From Rhizobium sp. CSW-27 (GTDB lineage Bacteria > Pseudomonadota > Alphaproteobacteria > Rhizobiales > Rhizobiaceae): DNA of 64,000 bases. The stretch lies in NCBI RefSeq assembly GCF_018760785.1, contig NZ_JAHHZO010000003.1, positions 124,001-188,000 of the forward strand, read 5' to 3'. The notes beneath the pieces were generated by a model, which saw only the letters and a list, made by a program, of their open reading frames with translations, had not been told where the DNA came from and searched no databases. Below, piece after piece: positions 1 to 8,358 of this stretch (position 1 is its first letter; every line of letters begins with the position of its first letter). The position numbers and the translations under genes are program-made.

Positions 1-740
1 CCGCTCAGGGTGACCACCGGGATCAGCGCATTGGGCAACGCATGGCGCCAGATCACCCGCCGTCTGGTGGCCCCCTTGCTGCGGGCGGTGCGCACGTAAT
101 CATCGCTCAGCACATCCAGCATGGCCGAACGCGAAATGCGGGTGACGGAGGCCGTGAAGGACAGGCCGAGCGTCAGTGACGGGAGAATGAGCTGGCCGAG
201 ATTGCCGAGGGGATCCTCGGAGAAGGGGATGAACTGCCCCATGGCCGGCAGCACGCCGAAGCCGGCGGACAGGACATAGATGATCATCAGCCCGATCACG
301 AAACTCGGCGTCGACTGGCCGATCATCGCGAAGATACGCACGGCAAGATCCGATCCGCGCTCTTTGCGTGTGGCGGCAAACACACCGAGCGGCAGGCCGA
401 TGCCGATCGCGATGAGCATTGACAGGCAGGCAAGTTGGAGCGTCAGCGGAAACCGCTCCAGGATGACGTCCAGCACCGGCTTGCCATAGGTGACCGAGAG
501 GCCGAGATCGGCCGACAGCACGCCGAGAAGCCAGCGGCCGTACTGGACCGGCCAGCTGTGATCCAGGCCGAAATAGGCGGCGAGCGCCTGCTTCTGCTCG
601 GGCGTCAGCAGCCCGGCCTCGGTGCCCAGCATGGCGGTGATCGAGTCACCGGGAACGAGGCGGATTGCCACGAACACCAGAACGGAAACGCCGAGCATCA
701 CGAGAGGAAATGTGATGAGACGCCGCAGGAGGTAGGTCAT
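1..740 (-). CDS. Peptide-type ABC transporter permease (DppB/OppB family), partial
   Basis: Inner-membrane permease of a binding-protein-dependent ABC importer. 246 codons are present and the C-terminus lies beyond the left edge. The protein opens MTYLLRRLITFPLVMLGV, the usual first transmembrane helix of DppB-type permeases, followed by RLVPGD near residues 27-32. The EAA cytoplasmic loop begins near residue 207 (SDDYVRTARSKGAT) and ends RHALPNALIPVV just before the edge. It lies 25 bp downstream of the binding-protein gene on the same strand, so the two are probably one operon with murQ. That context suggests import of muropeptides or other cell-wall fragments rather than generic dipeptides; the substrate is inferred only. 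Confidence 0.9.
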   Translation of the reverse strand, partial: MTYLLRRLITFPLVMLGVSVLVFVAIRLVPGDSITAMLGTEAGLLTPEQKQALAAYFGLDHSWPVQYGRWLLGVLSADLGLSVTYGKPVLDVILERFPLTLQLACLSMLIAIGIGLPLGVFAATRKERGSDLAVRIFAMIGQSTPSFVIGLMIIYVLSAGFGVLPAMGQFIPFSEDPLGNLGQLILPSLTLGLSFTASVTRISRSAMLDVLSDDYVRTARSKGATRRRVIWRHALPNALIPVVTLS

Positions 741-765
741 GTCAGTCTCCGCCTCGCATCGAGCA

Positions 766-2289
766 TTACTTCAGCGTGACCTTGGCGAGGCCAAACAGCG
801 AGCCATCCGGAGTGGGCACGAAACCCTGAACGTTCTGCTGCTGCGCGGTATAGGCATAGCCCGTATAGAGCCAGATCCACGGCGAAACCTCGGCCAGATG
901 CCTGTCGAAGGCGGCAAAGATTTCCTTGCGCTTGGCGGGATCGGTTTCGACGCGTCCCTTCTGCATCAGATCGTCCAGGGTGTCGTCGATGTAGTTGGCG
1001 ACCTTTTGCAGATTGCCGGCCTTTGTCCAGTACCGGTTGTACATCGAATAGGGATCGGCGCGTCCACCGTTCAGGGCCACTGCCATGTCGAAATCGCCCT
1101 TCAGCCAGGTATCGACATAGACGTTGAGCTCCATCAGCTTGATGTCGAGCTTGATGCCGATGTCCTTCAGCTGCGACTGGATGACCTGCGCCTCGGCGGC
1201 GGCCGTCGGCGGCTCGCCGGTCGCGGCGATCACGGTCGCCGAAAAGCCGTCGGCATAGCCGGCATCGGCCATCAGCTTCCTGGCCTTGGCAAGGTCGCGG
1301 CTGTAGCAGAACAGCGTGTTCGGATCGGACCGGTACTGCGGCATGGTCAGTGGGCCGGTGATCTCTCCTTCACCGAGAAGCGCGGTGTCGAGAATATCCT
1401 TCCGGTCGATGGCGCAGGAGATTGCCTGGCGCACGGCAAGTTCCGTCATCGGCTTGCGTGACGGGTTGAGCTGCAGCACGTGATAGGAGAGCACCGGCTT
1501 GCGGTTCAGCGTCAGGCCGGCAACCCTGGGCACCAGCGTGGCGACGAGCGGATCGTTGAGCAGCGCGAAATCCACCTGCTTGGCGCGCAGCGCCGCGAGG
1601 ATGGCATTCTCATCCGGCAGCACCTTGATGTCTATGCCGTCGACGCCCACCTTGCCACCGGCCCATTCGCTATTGGCCTTCAGCACTTCGCGTGAATTCG
1701 GCTCCCAGCTCTCCAGCTTGAAGGGGCCGGAGCCGATGGCGGCCGTGCCGATCTTGCCGGCAGCGATCTCGGAAGCCGGCACGATGGCGGCATTGACGCT
1801 GCCCATGGCCGTCAGCAAAGGCACGTCCGGCTGGGAGAGATTGAAGACAACGGTTCTGTCGTCCGGCGTATCGATACTGGCGATGGAGGCATAATTGGCG
1901 CGTGCGGCCGCCCCGGTTGCCTGGTCGAGAATGCGCGTGAAGGAGGCCTTCACGTCAGCAGAGGTGACCGGCTGGCCGTTGTGAAACTTCGCCTTCGGAT
2001 CGAGCTTGAAGGTCAGCGTCTTGGCATCCGGCGCAAAGGTCCATTCCGTCGCCAGCGCCGGCACCACCTTCAGGTCGCCGTTCAGGCGCACCAGCGGCTC
2101 ATAGACGAGTTCGAGCAGGCGGATCGACGAAAAGGCCGTCTGCTTGTGGGGATCGAGCCCGGTCGCATCCTGGGCCCAGGCCATTTTCAGTGTTGCAGCC
2201 GCAGCCGGCGCGACCGAGGCACCGACCAGTCCGGCCACCACGGCAGCACAGGCGAGAAGCCTGCGGGTCATTCCAGGTTTCATGCTCAT
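766..2289 (-). CDS. ABC transporter substrate-binding protein, family 5 (SBP_bac_5)
   Basis: Periplasmic solute receptor of 507 residues, the normal length for the peptide/opine/nickel family. I chose the ATG giving MSMKPGMTRRLLACAAVV, because it is preceded by AGAGGGAGA; the frame stays open a further 21 codons upstream without a better site. A signal peptide ends near VAPAAAA-TLKMAWAQ. Family landmarks are GLDPHKQ, LVRLNGDLKVVPALATEW and the TFKLDPKAKFHNGQPVTSADV block near residues 85-105. The gene sits between murQ and a DppB-type permease on one strand. Linkage to MurQ suggests that the ligand is a peptidoglycan fragment; nothing in the protein itself proves this. Confidence 0.9.
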   Translation of the reverse strand: MSMKPGMTRRLLACAAVVAGLVGASVAPAAAATLKMAWAQDATGLDPHKQTAFSSIRLLELVYEPLVRLNGDLKVVPALATEWTFAPDAKTLTFKLDPKAKFHNGQPVTSADVKASFTRILDQATGAAARANYASIASIDTPDDRTVVFNLSQPDVPLLTAMGSVNAAIVPASEIAAGKIGTAAIGSGPFKLESWEPNSREVLKANSEWAGGKVGVDGIDIKVLPDENAILAALRAKQVDFALLNDPLVATLVPRVAGLTLNRKPVLSYHVLQLNPSRKPMTELAVRQAISCAIDRKDILDTALLGEGEITGPLTMPQYRSDPNTLFCYSRDLAKARKLMADAGYADGFSATVIAATGEPPTAAAEAQVIQSQLKDIGIKLDIKLMELNVYVDTWLKGDFDMAVALNGGRADPYSMYNRYWTKAGNLQKVANYIDDTLDDLMQKGRVETDPAKRKEIFAAFDRHLAEVSPWIWLYTGYAYTAQQQNVQGFVPTPDGSLFGLAKVTLK

Positions 2290-2348
2290 TCTCCCTCTGG
2301 TTTTCCGGCCTCGGCTTCTGAAGGCCGGGCGCCGGATGGCTTGCAGTT

Positions 2349-3278
2349 TCAAACCGATTGTCGCGCCTCTTCAAGCGCCTTGCGAAGAAAGCCCTCGCTT
2401 TTTGAAAGGGCAATCTCACCATCTGCCGCCGAAAGCCCCGTCAGCGCCATCAGGATCGCCAGCTTCACATTGTTGCCGCTCTCCGCCAGATGGCGCTCCG
2501 CATCCTCCACCTGGCAGCCGGTGGCCTCCGAAATGATGCGGATGGCGCGCGCGTGAAGCTTCTTGTTGCTGATCGACAGGTCCACCATCAGGTTCTGATA
2601 GGTCTTGCCGATGCGGATCATGCTCGCCGTCGTCAGCATGTTGAGCACGAGCTTCTGCGCCGTGCCGGATTTCAGGCGGGTGGAGCCGGTCACGACCTCC
2701 GGCCCGACCACCGGCGAGATGGCAATATCGGCCATTGCTGCAAGCGTCGAGGCGGGGTTGCAGGTCAGCGATACGGTGACGGCGCCAACCGAGCGGGCAT
2801 AATCGAGAGCACCGACGACATAGGGTGTGCGGCCGCTGACCGCTATCCCCACCACCACATCGCGCGCCGACAGCGCCACGGATTGGAGATCGCGACGTCC
2901 GCCCTCCACATCATCCTCCGCGCCTTCCACAGCGCGCAGGATTGCCCCGGGGCCGCCGGCAATCAGACCGATCACCATGCCCTCCGGCACCGAAAAGGTC
3001 GGCGGGCATTCGGATGCATCGAGAACGCCGAGCCGGGCGCTGGTGCCGGCCCCGATATAGATCAGCCGGCCGCCCTCGCGGAAGGCGCGGACGATCTCGT
3101 CCACCGCATGGGCAATCTCCGGAATGACCCGGGCGACGGCCTCCGGCACGCCCGCATCCTCGCGGTTCATCACCCGCAGGATCTCCTCCGTCGGCAGAAG
3201 ATCGATGGCCATGGAATTCGGATTGCGCGCTTCCGAAACCAGCTGCTGAAGCTCTGCGAGAAGGTGCTGGGAAGACAT
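2349..3278 (-). CDS. murQ: N-acetylmuramic acid 6-phosphate etherase MurQ
   Basis: Cytoplasmic lyase that removes the D-lactyl ether from MurNAc-6-phosphate to give GlcNAc-6-phosphate and lactate, a step in peptidoglycan recycling. The 309-residue length matches MurQ. The SIS domain carries the phosphosugar loop [20 protein letters not shown], with the family's conserved Glu in DASE, and a second family segment, [18 protein letters not shown]. The C-terminal [14 protein letters not shown] helix is also typical. The gene starts its own transcription unit: the 114 bp upstream carries a GGAATA-N3-TATTCC inverted repeat. It is followed by a peptide-type ABC importer, suggesting uptake and recycling of cell-wall amino sugars. 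Confidence 0.95.
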   Translation of the reverse strand: MSSQHLLAELQQLVSEARNPNSMAIDLLPTEEILRVMNREDAGVPEAVARVIPEIAHAVDEIVRAFREGGRLIYIGAGTSARLGVLDASECPPTFSVPEGMVIGLIAGGPGAILRAVEGAEDDVEGGRRDLQSVALSARDVVVGIAVSGRTPYVVGALDYARSVGAVTVSLTCNPASTLAAMADIAISPVVGPEVVTGSTRLKSGTAQKLVLNMLTTASMIRIGKTYQNLMVDLSISNKKLHARAIRIISEATGCQVEDAERHLAESGNNVKLAILMALTGLSAADGEIALSKSEGFLRKALEEARQSV

Positions 3279-3339
3279 GGGCTCTCACTGTTCGTTTTGA
3301 ATTTTGTAGGATTGAATATTCCTTATGTCAACAAATTCC

Positions 3340-3354
3340 GGAATACTTTATTCC
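3340..3354. promoter_or_regulatory. Candidate RpiR/MurR-type operator upstream of murQ
   Basis: Perfect inverted repeat GGAATA-CTT-TATTCC in the 114-bp gap before murQ, with a second palindrome GAATATTC at 3314-3321. The same GAATW-N3-WATTC architecture recurs upstream of the rpiR-type regulator and of the HAD/sugar-ABC operon. Assignment to the neighbouring RpiR-family protein is inference. Confidence 0.6.
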
Positions 3355-3392
3355 AAAGAGTCGACACGAGGCGGCAGCGTCTCCGCTGTCGA

Positions 3393-4283
3393 TCAGGTCA
3401 TACGGGCAAGGATGATCGCACCCGCCACGGCATCGCCATCCGGCGGTTTCAGGCGACGGCGCACATCAGGGGAAAGCCAGGGCTCCAGCGGACCGGAAAG
3501 CCCGCCAAGCAGCGTGACCAGCGGCGCACCATACTCCACCATTCGCCGCACCAGCCCATCGATCTGCTCCGCCCCCGACTGGACGATCTGCCGCGCCGCC
3601 GGATCGCCCTGATCGGCATGGCGCAGCACCAGCGGCGCGAAGGTTGCGTAATCGGTGGCGGTTGCCTTGTCCATCCAGGCGATGACACGGGAAAAATCGC
3701 CATCGAACCGCGCCATAACCTCGGCCAGCAGCGCCGTGCGGTCACGACGCCCGTCATGGGCGCGCAAGGCGAACTGGATCGCCTTCAGGCCCATGTCGGC
3801 GCCGCTGCCCTCGTCCGAGATGGGAAAGCCGTAGCCGCCCGCCCGCAATTCCTCCCCACCGACAAAGGCAAGGCCGATCGAACCGGTACCGGCGATGACG
3901 ATCGCGCCATCCCGTCCGGAATGCGCCCCAAGGCAGGCGGCTGCGCCATCGGAAGTGAAGCGGATGCCGGCAAAGGGATGCGGCAGCGCTTCCAGTTGCT
4001 CGCGCGAACCCGCGCGACTGAGGCCGGCTATGCCGATGCCTGCCTTGACGTTCGGCGCATGCTCGGGATCGAGGCCGGCCTCCTCGGCCGCGCCCCGCCA
4101 GGCGCGCATCAGGGATGCCCAGGCCTCGGCAATGCCAAGGCGCGTGGTGGCAGGGCCGGAGAGGCCCTGTCCCAGCAGATTGCCTTCTTCGTCGGTGATG
4201 CGGGCCCGGCAGCCCGTACCACCACCATCGATGCCGAGGAAGAGCTGCGGCACGCCTCCCATTGTCGCGATCGGGGCCGTCAT
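3393..4283 (-). CDS. BadF/BadG-type amino-sugar kinase (GlcNAc/MurNAc kinase-like)
   Basis: Predicted cytoplasmic kinase of 296 residues in the ASKHA fold (BadF/BadG/BcrA/BcrD ATPase, N-acetylglucosamine kinase group). Phosphate-1 loop LGIDGGGTGCRARI lies near residues 15-28, phosphate-2 loop VIAGTGSIGLAF near 128, and the adenosine segment is VTLLGGLSGPLEP near the C-terminus. The start [10 protein letters not shown] overlaps the murA stop by ATGA, which fixes it and implies translational coupling. Between MurA and MurQ the expected reaction is phosphorylation of GlcNAc, MurNAc or anhydroMurNAc, the last two feeding MurQ. Which sugar is used cannot be read from sequence. Confidence 0.85.
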   Translation of the reverse strand: MTAPIATMGGVPQLFLGIDGGGTGCRARITDEEGNLLGQGLSGPATTRLGIAEAWASLMRAWRGAAEEAGLDPEHAPNVKAGIGIAGLSRAGSREQLEALPHPFAGIRFTSDGAAACLGAHSGRDGAIVIAGTGSIGLAFVGGEELRAGGYGFPISDEGSGADMGLKAIQFALRAHDGRRDRTALLAEVMARFDGDFSRVIAWMDKATATDYATFAPLVLRHADQGDPAARQIVQSGAEQIDGLVRRMVEYGAPLVTLLGGLSGPLEPWLSPDVRRRLKPPDGDAVAGAIILARMT

Positions 4284-5536
4284 CTGGAGATCCGTTCGAT
4301 CTTCGCACCGCACTGGGCAAGCTTGCGATCGAGTTGCTCGTAGCCGCGGTCGAGGTGATAGACGCGGTTGATCAGCGTTTCGCCTTCAGCCGCGAGTGCT
4401 GCCAGCACCAGGCAGACGGAGGCCCTGAGATCGGTCGCCATCACGGGCGCGCCCTTCAGCGTGGCGCGGCCACGCACAAGCGCGACCGGCCCGTTGAGCG
4501 TAATGTCCGCGCCCAGCCGCCGCAGTTCCGGCACATGCATGAAGCGGTTTTCGAAGATCGTTTCCCGGATCAGGCTGGCGCCATCGGCCAGAGCGGCCAT
4601 GGCCATGAACTGGGCCTGCAGGTCGGTCGGAAAACCGGGATAGGGCTCCGTCGTGATGTCGGCCGGCTTCAGGCGGCGCCCACCGTCCACCACGACGCCG
4701 CGATCGCCGGGCCAGACGGAAACGCCCATCTCCTCCAGAACCTGGAAGACCGAGGCCAGATGCTCCATGCGTGCTCCGACCAGTTCGAGACGTCCACCCG
4801 TGATGGCGGCCGCAGCGGCATAGGTGCCGGCTTCCACGCGATCCGGGATGCCGTGGTGGCTGGCCGCACGCCACGCCGTGCCGCCCGCAATCAGCAGGCG
4901 ATGCGTACCGGCACCCTCGATAACCGCCCCCATGGCGCAGAGGCAGGCGATGAGATCCACGACCTCCGGCTCGCGTGCGGCATTGAGGATTTCGGTCTCG
5001 CCGCGCGCGCAACAGGCTGCCATCAACGCCGTCTCCGTCGCCCCGACGGACGGCCCAGGCAGTACGATCCGCGCCCCGGCCAGTCCGGCCCCGGCGGAGG
5101 CAACAATATAGCCGCCCTCTACCGAGACATCGGCGCCGAGTGCGGTGAGCGCCTTCAGATGCATGTCGACCGGTCGGGCACCGATCGCACAGCCACCCGG
5201 CAGCGACACGCGCACACGGCCAAAGCGGCCCAGCAGCGGCGCCAGCACCAGGATCGAGGCCCGCATGCGCCGCACCGTGTCATAATCCACGTCTCCCGGC
5301 ATCATCGTGCCGGCCTCGATACGGGTGCAGTGGGAATCCCGGCTGACGGTTGCGCCATAAAGCGCAACGATCCGCAGCATGTTCTCGACGTCCGTCACCT
5401 TGGGGAGATTGGTCAGTTCCAGCGCCTCGGGCGACAACAGCGCCGCTGCGATCTGCGGCAGGGCCGCATTCTTGGCGCCGGCAATCGGCACGGCGCCGTC
5501 CAGCCTGTTGCCACCGATGATGCGAAGCTGATCCAT
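4280..5536 (-). CDS. murA: UDP-N-acetylglucosamine 1-carboxyvinyltransferase (MurA paralogue)
   Basis: EPSP-synthase-fold enzyme that transfers enolpyruvate from PEP to UDP-GlcNAc, the first committed step of peptidoglycan precursor synthesis. It has 418 residues, like canonical MurA, starting [14 protein letters not shown]. The catalytic Cys is kept (Cys116 in [13 protein letters not shown]), as are GAKNAALP near the N-terminus and the [15 protein letters not shown] loop. The gene is coupled to the kinase by an ATGA overlap and transcribed divergently from the RpiR-type regulator. A second MurA inside an inducible amino-sugar cluster is unusual. It is either a conditional MurA or has a modified role; the housekeeping copy would lie elsewhere. 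Confidence 0.93.
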   Translation of the reverse strand: MDQLRIIGGNRLDGAVPIAGAKNAALPQIAAALLSPEALELTNLPKVTDVENMLRIVALYGATVSRDSHCTRIEAGTMMPGDVDYDTVRRMRASILVLAPLLGRFGRVRVSLPGGCAIGARPVDMHLKALTALGADVSVEGGYIVASAGAGLAGARIVLPGPSVGATETALMAACCARGETEILNAAREPEVVDLIACLCAMGAVIEGAGTHRLLIAGGTAWRAASHHGIPDRVEAGTYAAAAAITGGRLELVGARMEHLASVFQVLEEMGVSVWPGDRGVVVDGGRRLKPADITTEPYPGFPTDLQAQFMAMAALADGASLIRETIFENRFMHVPELRRLGADITLNGPVALVRGRATLKGAPVMATDLRASVCLVLAALAAEGETLINRVYHLDRGYEQLDRKLAQCGAKIERISR

Positions 5537-5631
5537 GGGCAAAATCCACTGAAAGCCGTCAAGCGGCCGGAATCGGGGGGTGACCAATGATAGGACGCCG
5601 GCTATAATATTCCAGATAATTTTCAAGTTTC

Positions 5632-5644
5632 GAATAGCTTATTC
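5632..5644. promoter_or_regulatory. Candidate RpiR/MurR-type operator in the murA-regulator divergent promoter
   Basis: Inverted repeat GAATA-GCT-TATTC, flanked by C on the right as in the murQ site. It lies 29 bp before the regulator start and about 95 bp before murA, so one protein could control both directions. A further AATATTCC half-like sequence lies at 5606-5613. Confidence 0.6.
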
Positions 5645-5672
5645 CATCATCTCGGACTGCGAAGGAGCCGGA

Positions 5673-6521
5673 ATGTCCGTTCTGAAAGTCATCCGCGCCA
5701 AGCTGGACGCCATGACGGAGGCCGAGCGCGAGATCGGCCAGTTCATCATCGATGACCCCGAGCGGATGCTGACGCTCTCCTCCGCAGAACTGGCTGCCGC
5801 CACCGGGCGCAGCCAGTCCAGTGTCGTCAAATTCTCCCAGAAGATCGGCTATGATGGCTATCAGCAGCTGAAACTGGCGGTGACGCGGGCCAAGGCCCAG
5901 GAGTGGCGCGTGCCAACCGGCATGATCCACGGCACCATTGATGCCGGCGACAATCTCGTCACGATCCAGCAGAAACTGGTGGCGAGCAAGGTATCGGCCA
6001 TGCAGCAGACCATGCAGGTCAACAGCGAAGAGGCGGTAACGGCCGCCGTCAGCGCGCTCGCCGCCGCCCGCCGCATCCATCTCGCCGGCATCGGCGCCTC
6101 CTCGCTGGTGGCGCGCGACTTTTCCTACAAGCTGCTGAAACTCGGCCTGATGGTACTCATGGACAGCGACACCCATGTGCAGATGGCCAACGCCGCCTCC
6201 CTCACCGACGAGGACGTGCTGTTTGCCATCTCGCAGTCCGGCGGCAATGTCGAAACCCTGCGGCTTGCGGAAATGGCCCGCAGGTGCGGCGCGACCGTCA
6301 TCACGCTGACGGGTCTGCATGAGAACCGACTGAGCGAGCTCGCCGACATCCGGCTCAATACGGTGGCCGATGAGGAACGTGTCCGCTCCTCCGCGATCAC
6401 CTCGCGCGATGCGCAGCTTGCCATCACCGATCTCGTCTTCCTCGCCCTGGTGCGCACGCTGCCGAAGGCCAATGACGCGATCCATGCCAGCGAGGCCGCA
6501 GTGGCCTTGCTGAAATCCTGA
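5673..6521 (+). CDS. RpiR/MurR-family transcriptional regulator
   Basis: DNA-binding sugar-phosphate sensor of 282 residues. The start MSVLKVIRAKLDAM has an AAGGAG site 5 bp upstream. The N-terminal RpiR helix-turn-helix covers about residues 1-80 (SSAELAAATGRSQSSVVKF, then KIGYDGYQQLKLAV). A SIS phosphosugar-binding domain follows from about residue 125 (RRIHLAGIGASSLVARDFS, then ISQSGGNVETLRLAEMA). The gene diverges from murA and shares its promoter region with an inverted repeat found also before murQ and before the sugar-transport operon. It probably senses a MurNAc- or GlcNAc-phosphate and controls all three units. Confidence 0.9.
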   Translation: MSVLKVIRAKLDAMTEAEREIGQFIIDDPERMLTLSSAELAAATGRSQSSVVKFSQKIGYDGYQQLKLAVTRAKAQEWRVPTGMIHGTIDAGDNLVTIQQKLVASKVSAMQQTMQVNSEEAVTAAVSALAAARRIHLAGIGASSLVARDFSYKLLKLGLMVLMDSDTHVQMANAASLTDEDVLFAISQSGGNVETLRLAEMARRCGATVITLTGLHENRLSELADIRLNTVADEERVRSSAITSRDAQLAITDLVFLALVRTLPKANDAIHASEAAVALLKS

Positions 6522-6530
6522 GGACTGCCG

Positions 6531-7379
6531 CTACTTGATCGCGCCCGCCGTCATGCCGTTGATGAACTGGCGCGACAGAGCGATGTAGAGCAGGATGATC
6601 GGCAGGGCCGACAGGGTAAGTCCGGAAAACAGCACGCCCCAGTCCGTGCCGAACTCGCCCATGAAGGTCGTCAGCCCCTGCGGCAGCGTCTTCAGATCAT
6701 TGTTCTGGATGAAGATGAGCGGGAAGAAGAAGTCGTTCCAGATCGGCACCACGTTCTGGATCGCGGCAATGACCATGGCCGGACGCACCAGCGGCAGCAT
6801 GATCGACCACATGATGCGCGCCTCGCTGGCGCCATCCATGCGGGCGGCATCCTCCAGTTCGTTCGGCAGGCTGCGGATGAAGCCGGTCATGATGAAGACG
6901 GTGGTCGGCAGGCCGGTCGCCACATAGATGAAGATCAGCGAGAAACGGCTGTCGACCAGTCCGAGATCGCGCATCTGGATGAACAGCGGAATGACCGCCA
7001 GCTTCAGCGGCAGCGTCAGACCTGCGAGAAAGAACAGCAGGATGGCATTCGATCCGCGAAACTCGTAGCGTGCCAGCGCATAGGCGGCCATGGTGCCGAG
7101 AACGAGGATCAGCACGATCGATGCCCCCGTCACGATGAAGGAGTTCATCAGGTAGCGGACGAAATCCGTTTCCGTCCAGACCCGTACCAGATTGCCGACA
7201 TGGGTGAAATCCGGCAGCGCGAAGGGTGACTGGAAGATCTGCGCATTCGTCTTGAAGGCAGAAAACACCATGATCACGATGGGCGCCAGCATGACGATGC
7301 TGTTGCCGATCAGGACGATCTGGATCAGTCCGTCCCAGCCGAAGGTGCGCAGCGTCCGGCTGCGGTTTTCCCGGATCAT
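6531..7379 (-). CDS. Carbohydrate ABC transporter permease (MalG/UgpE type)
   Basis: Inner-membrane permease of 282 residues for a CUT1-type sugar importer. The start MIRENRSRTLRTFGW overlaps the stop of the preceding permease by ATGA. Six hydrophobic segments are visible, including QIVLIGNSIVMLAPIVIMV near the N-terminus. The EAA loop reads ELEDAARMDGASEARIMW near residues 185-202, the contact site for the ATPase. It is the last gene of the HAD-ATPase-SBP-permease-permease operon and ends 9 bp from the convergent RpiR-type regulator. Confidence 0.92.
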   Translation of the reverse strand: MIRENRSRTLRTFGWDGLIQIVLIGNSIVMLAPIVIMVFSAFKTNAQIFQSPFALPDFTHVGNLVRVWTETDFVRYLMNSFIVTGASIVLILVLGTMAAYALARYEFRGSNAILLFFLAGLTLPLKLAVIPLFIQMRDLGLVDSRFSLIFIYVATGLPTTVFIMTGFIRSLPNELEDAARMDGASEARIMWSIMLPLVRPAMVIAAIQNVVPIWNDFFFPLIFIQNNDLKTLPQGLTTFMGEFGTDWGVLFSGLTLSALPIILLYIALSRQFINGMTAGAIK

Positions 7380-8296
7380 AGCTGGATCTCCCGCTTGCGA
7401 AGTTTCAACGTGATGACGCTGGAGACCACCGCGATGAACAGGAAGATCAGCACCGCCAGCGCGCTGCCCGGCCCGAAATTTTCCGCCGAGGCCGACATGC
7501 TGCCAAACGCCGTGCGATAGAAGTAGAGGCCCAGCACATCGGTCGCACCATGCGGCGAGCCATCGATTCCGCCCATCACGAAGGGCATTTCGAACCAGTT
7601 GAAGGCACCGACGAAGAGCAGGGTGAAGACCACCGTGGCAGAAGGCGCCACCAGCGGCCAGACGATCTTCGTCATCTTCACCCATTCGCTTTCGGTTTCC
7701 ATGCGCGCGGCATCGAGAATTTCTGAGGGGATGCGCTGCATGCCGGCGAGAAACACAAGCGTCGGAAAGCCGACCATGTGCCAGGCATTGGCAACGATGA
7801 TCGCCATCAGCGCCGTGCTGTCCTGACCGAGCCAGGGCTGCGCCAGCGTACCGAGCCCGACGGCCCGCAGCGATACGTTGACCGCGCCGAACAGCGGATG
7901 CAGGAACAGTTTCCATAGCAGGCCGACGATAACGGTGGACAGGACGACCGGCAGGAAGACCGCGATGCGGTGAAAGCGCGCCCCCCACAATTCGCGCCAG
8001 AGGCAATAGGCCAGCAGGAAACCGACGCCGTTCTGCAGGATCATCAGCGCGAAGAACACGACGATGTTGTGGGTGAAGGCGTTGAGGGTCCGTTCCGAGA
8101 AGGGATATTCGAACAGGACGCGGTGAAAATTGGCAAACCAGACGAAATCGCCGCGCACCAGCCCGCGCCATTCATAAAAGGCATAGGCGAAGGCCGAGAG
8201 GATGGGGTAGACCAGAAACAGGCACATGAAGGCCAGCGGTGGCACGACAAGCGCCGCGATCCATAATCTTCTTCCCGTCAGTTTGCTGGACAACAT
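7376..8296 (-). CDS. Carbohydrate ABC transporter permease (MalF/UgpA type)
   Basis: First permease subunit of the CUT1-type importer, 306 residues. The N-terminus LWIALLVVPPLAFMCLFLVYP-like helix (residues about 11-32) and SAFAYAFYEW are typical of MalF/UgpA proteins. The EAA loop is EILDAARMETESEWVKM near residues 190-206, and the C-terminal helix ends VITLKLRKREIQL. It is translationally coupled to the second permease. Together with the upstream binding protein and ATPase it forms a complete importer, probably for an amino sugar because the RpiR-type operator also precedes this operon. Confidence 0.92.
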   Translation of the reverse strand: MLSSKLTGRRLWIAALVVPPLAFMCLFLVYPILSAFAYAFYEWRGLVRGDFVWFANFHRVLFEYPFSERTLNAFTHNIVVFFALMILQNGVGFLLAYCLWRELWGARFHRIAVFLPVVLSTVIVGLLWKLFLHPLFGAVNVSLRAVGLGTLAQPWLGQDSTALMAIIVANAWHMVGFPTLVFLAGMQRIPSEILDAARMETESEWVKMTKIVWPLVAPSATVVFTLLFVGAFNWFEMPFVMGGIDGSPHGATDVLGLYFYRTAFGSMSASAENFGPGSALAVLIFLFIAVVSSVITLKLRKREIQL

Positions 8297-8358
8297 GCAC
8301 GATCCTCAGGCGCCGTTCCGGTGACGAGGGGCCGCCGCAGGGGCGGCCCGCTGCCGTT

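Noticed and set aside
7380..8171. N-terminal extension of the MalG-type permease through the MalF-type gene
   Set aside because: The frame is open only as a shadow of the upstream permease; the ATGA overlap and family alignment fix the start at 7379.
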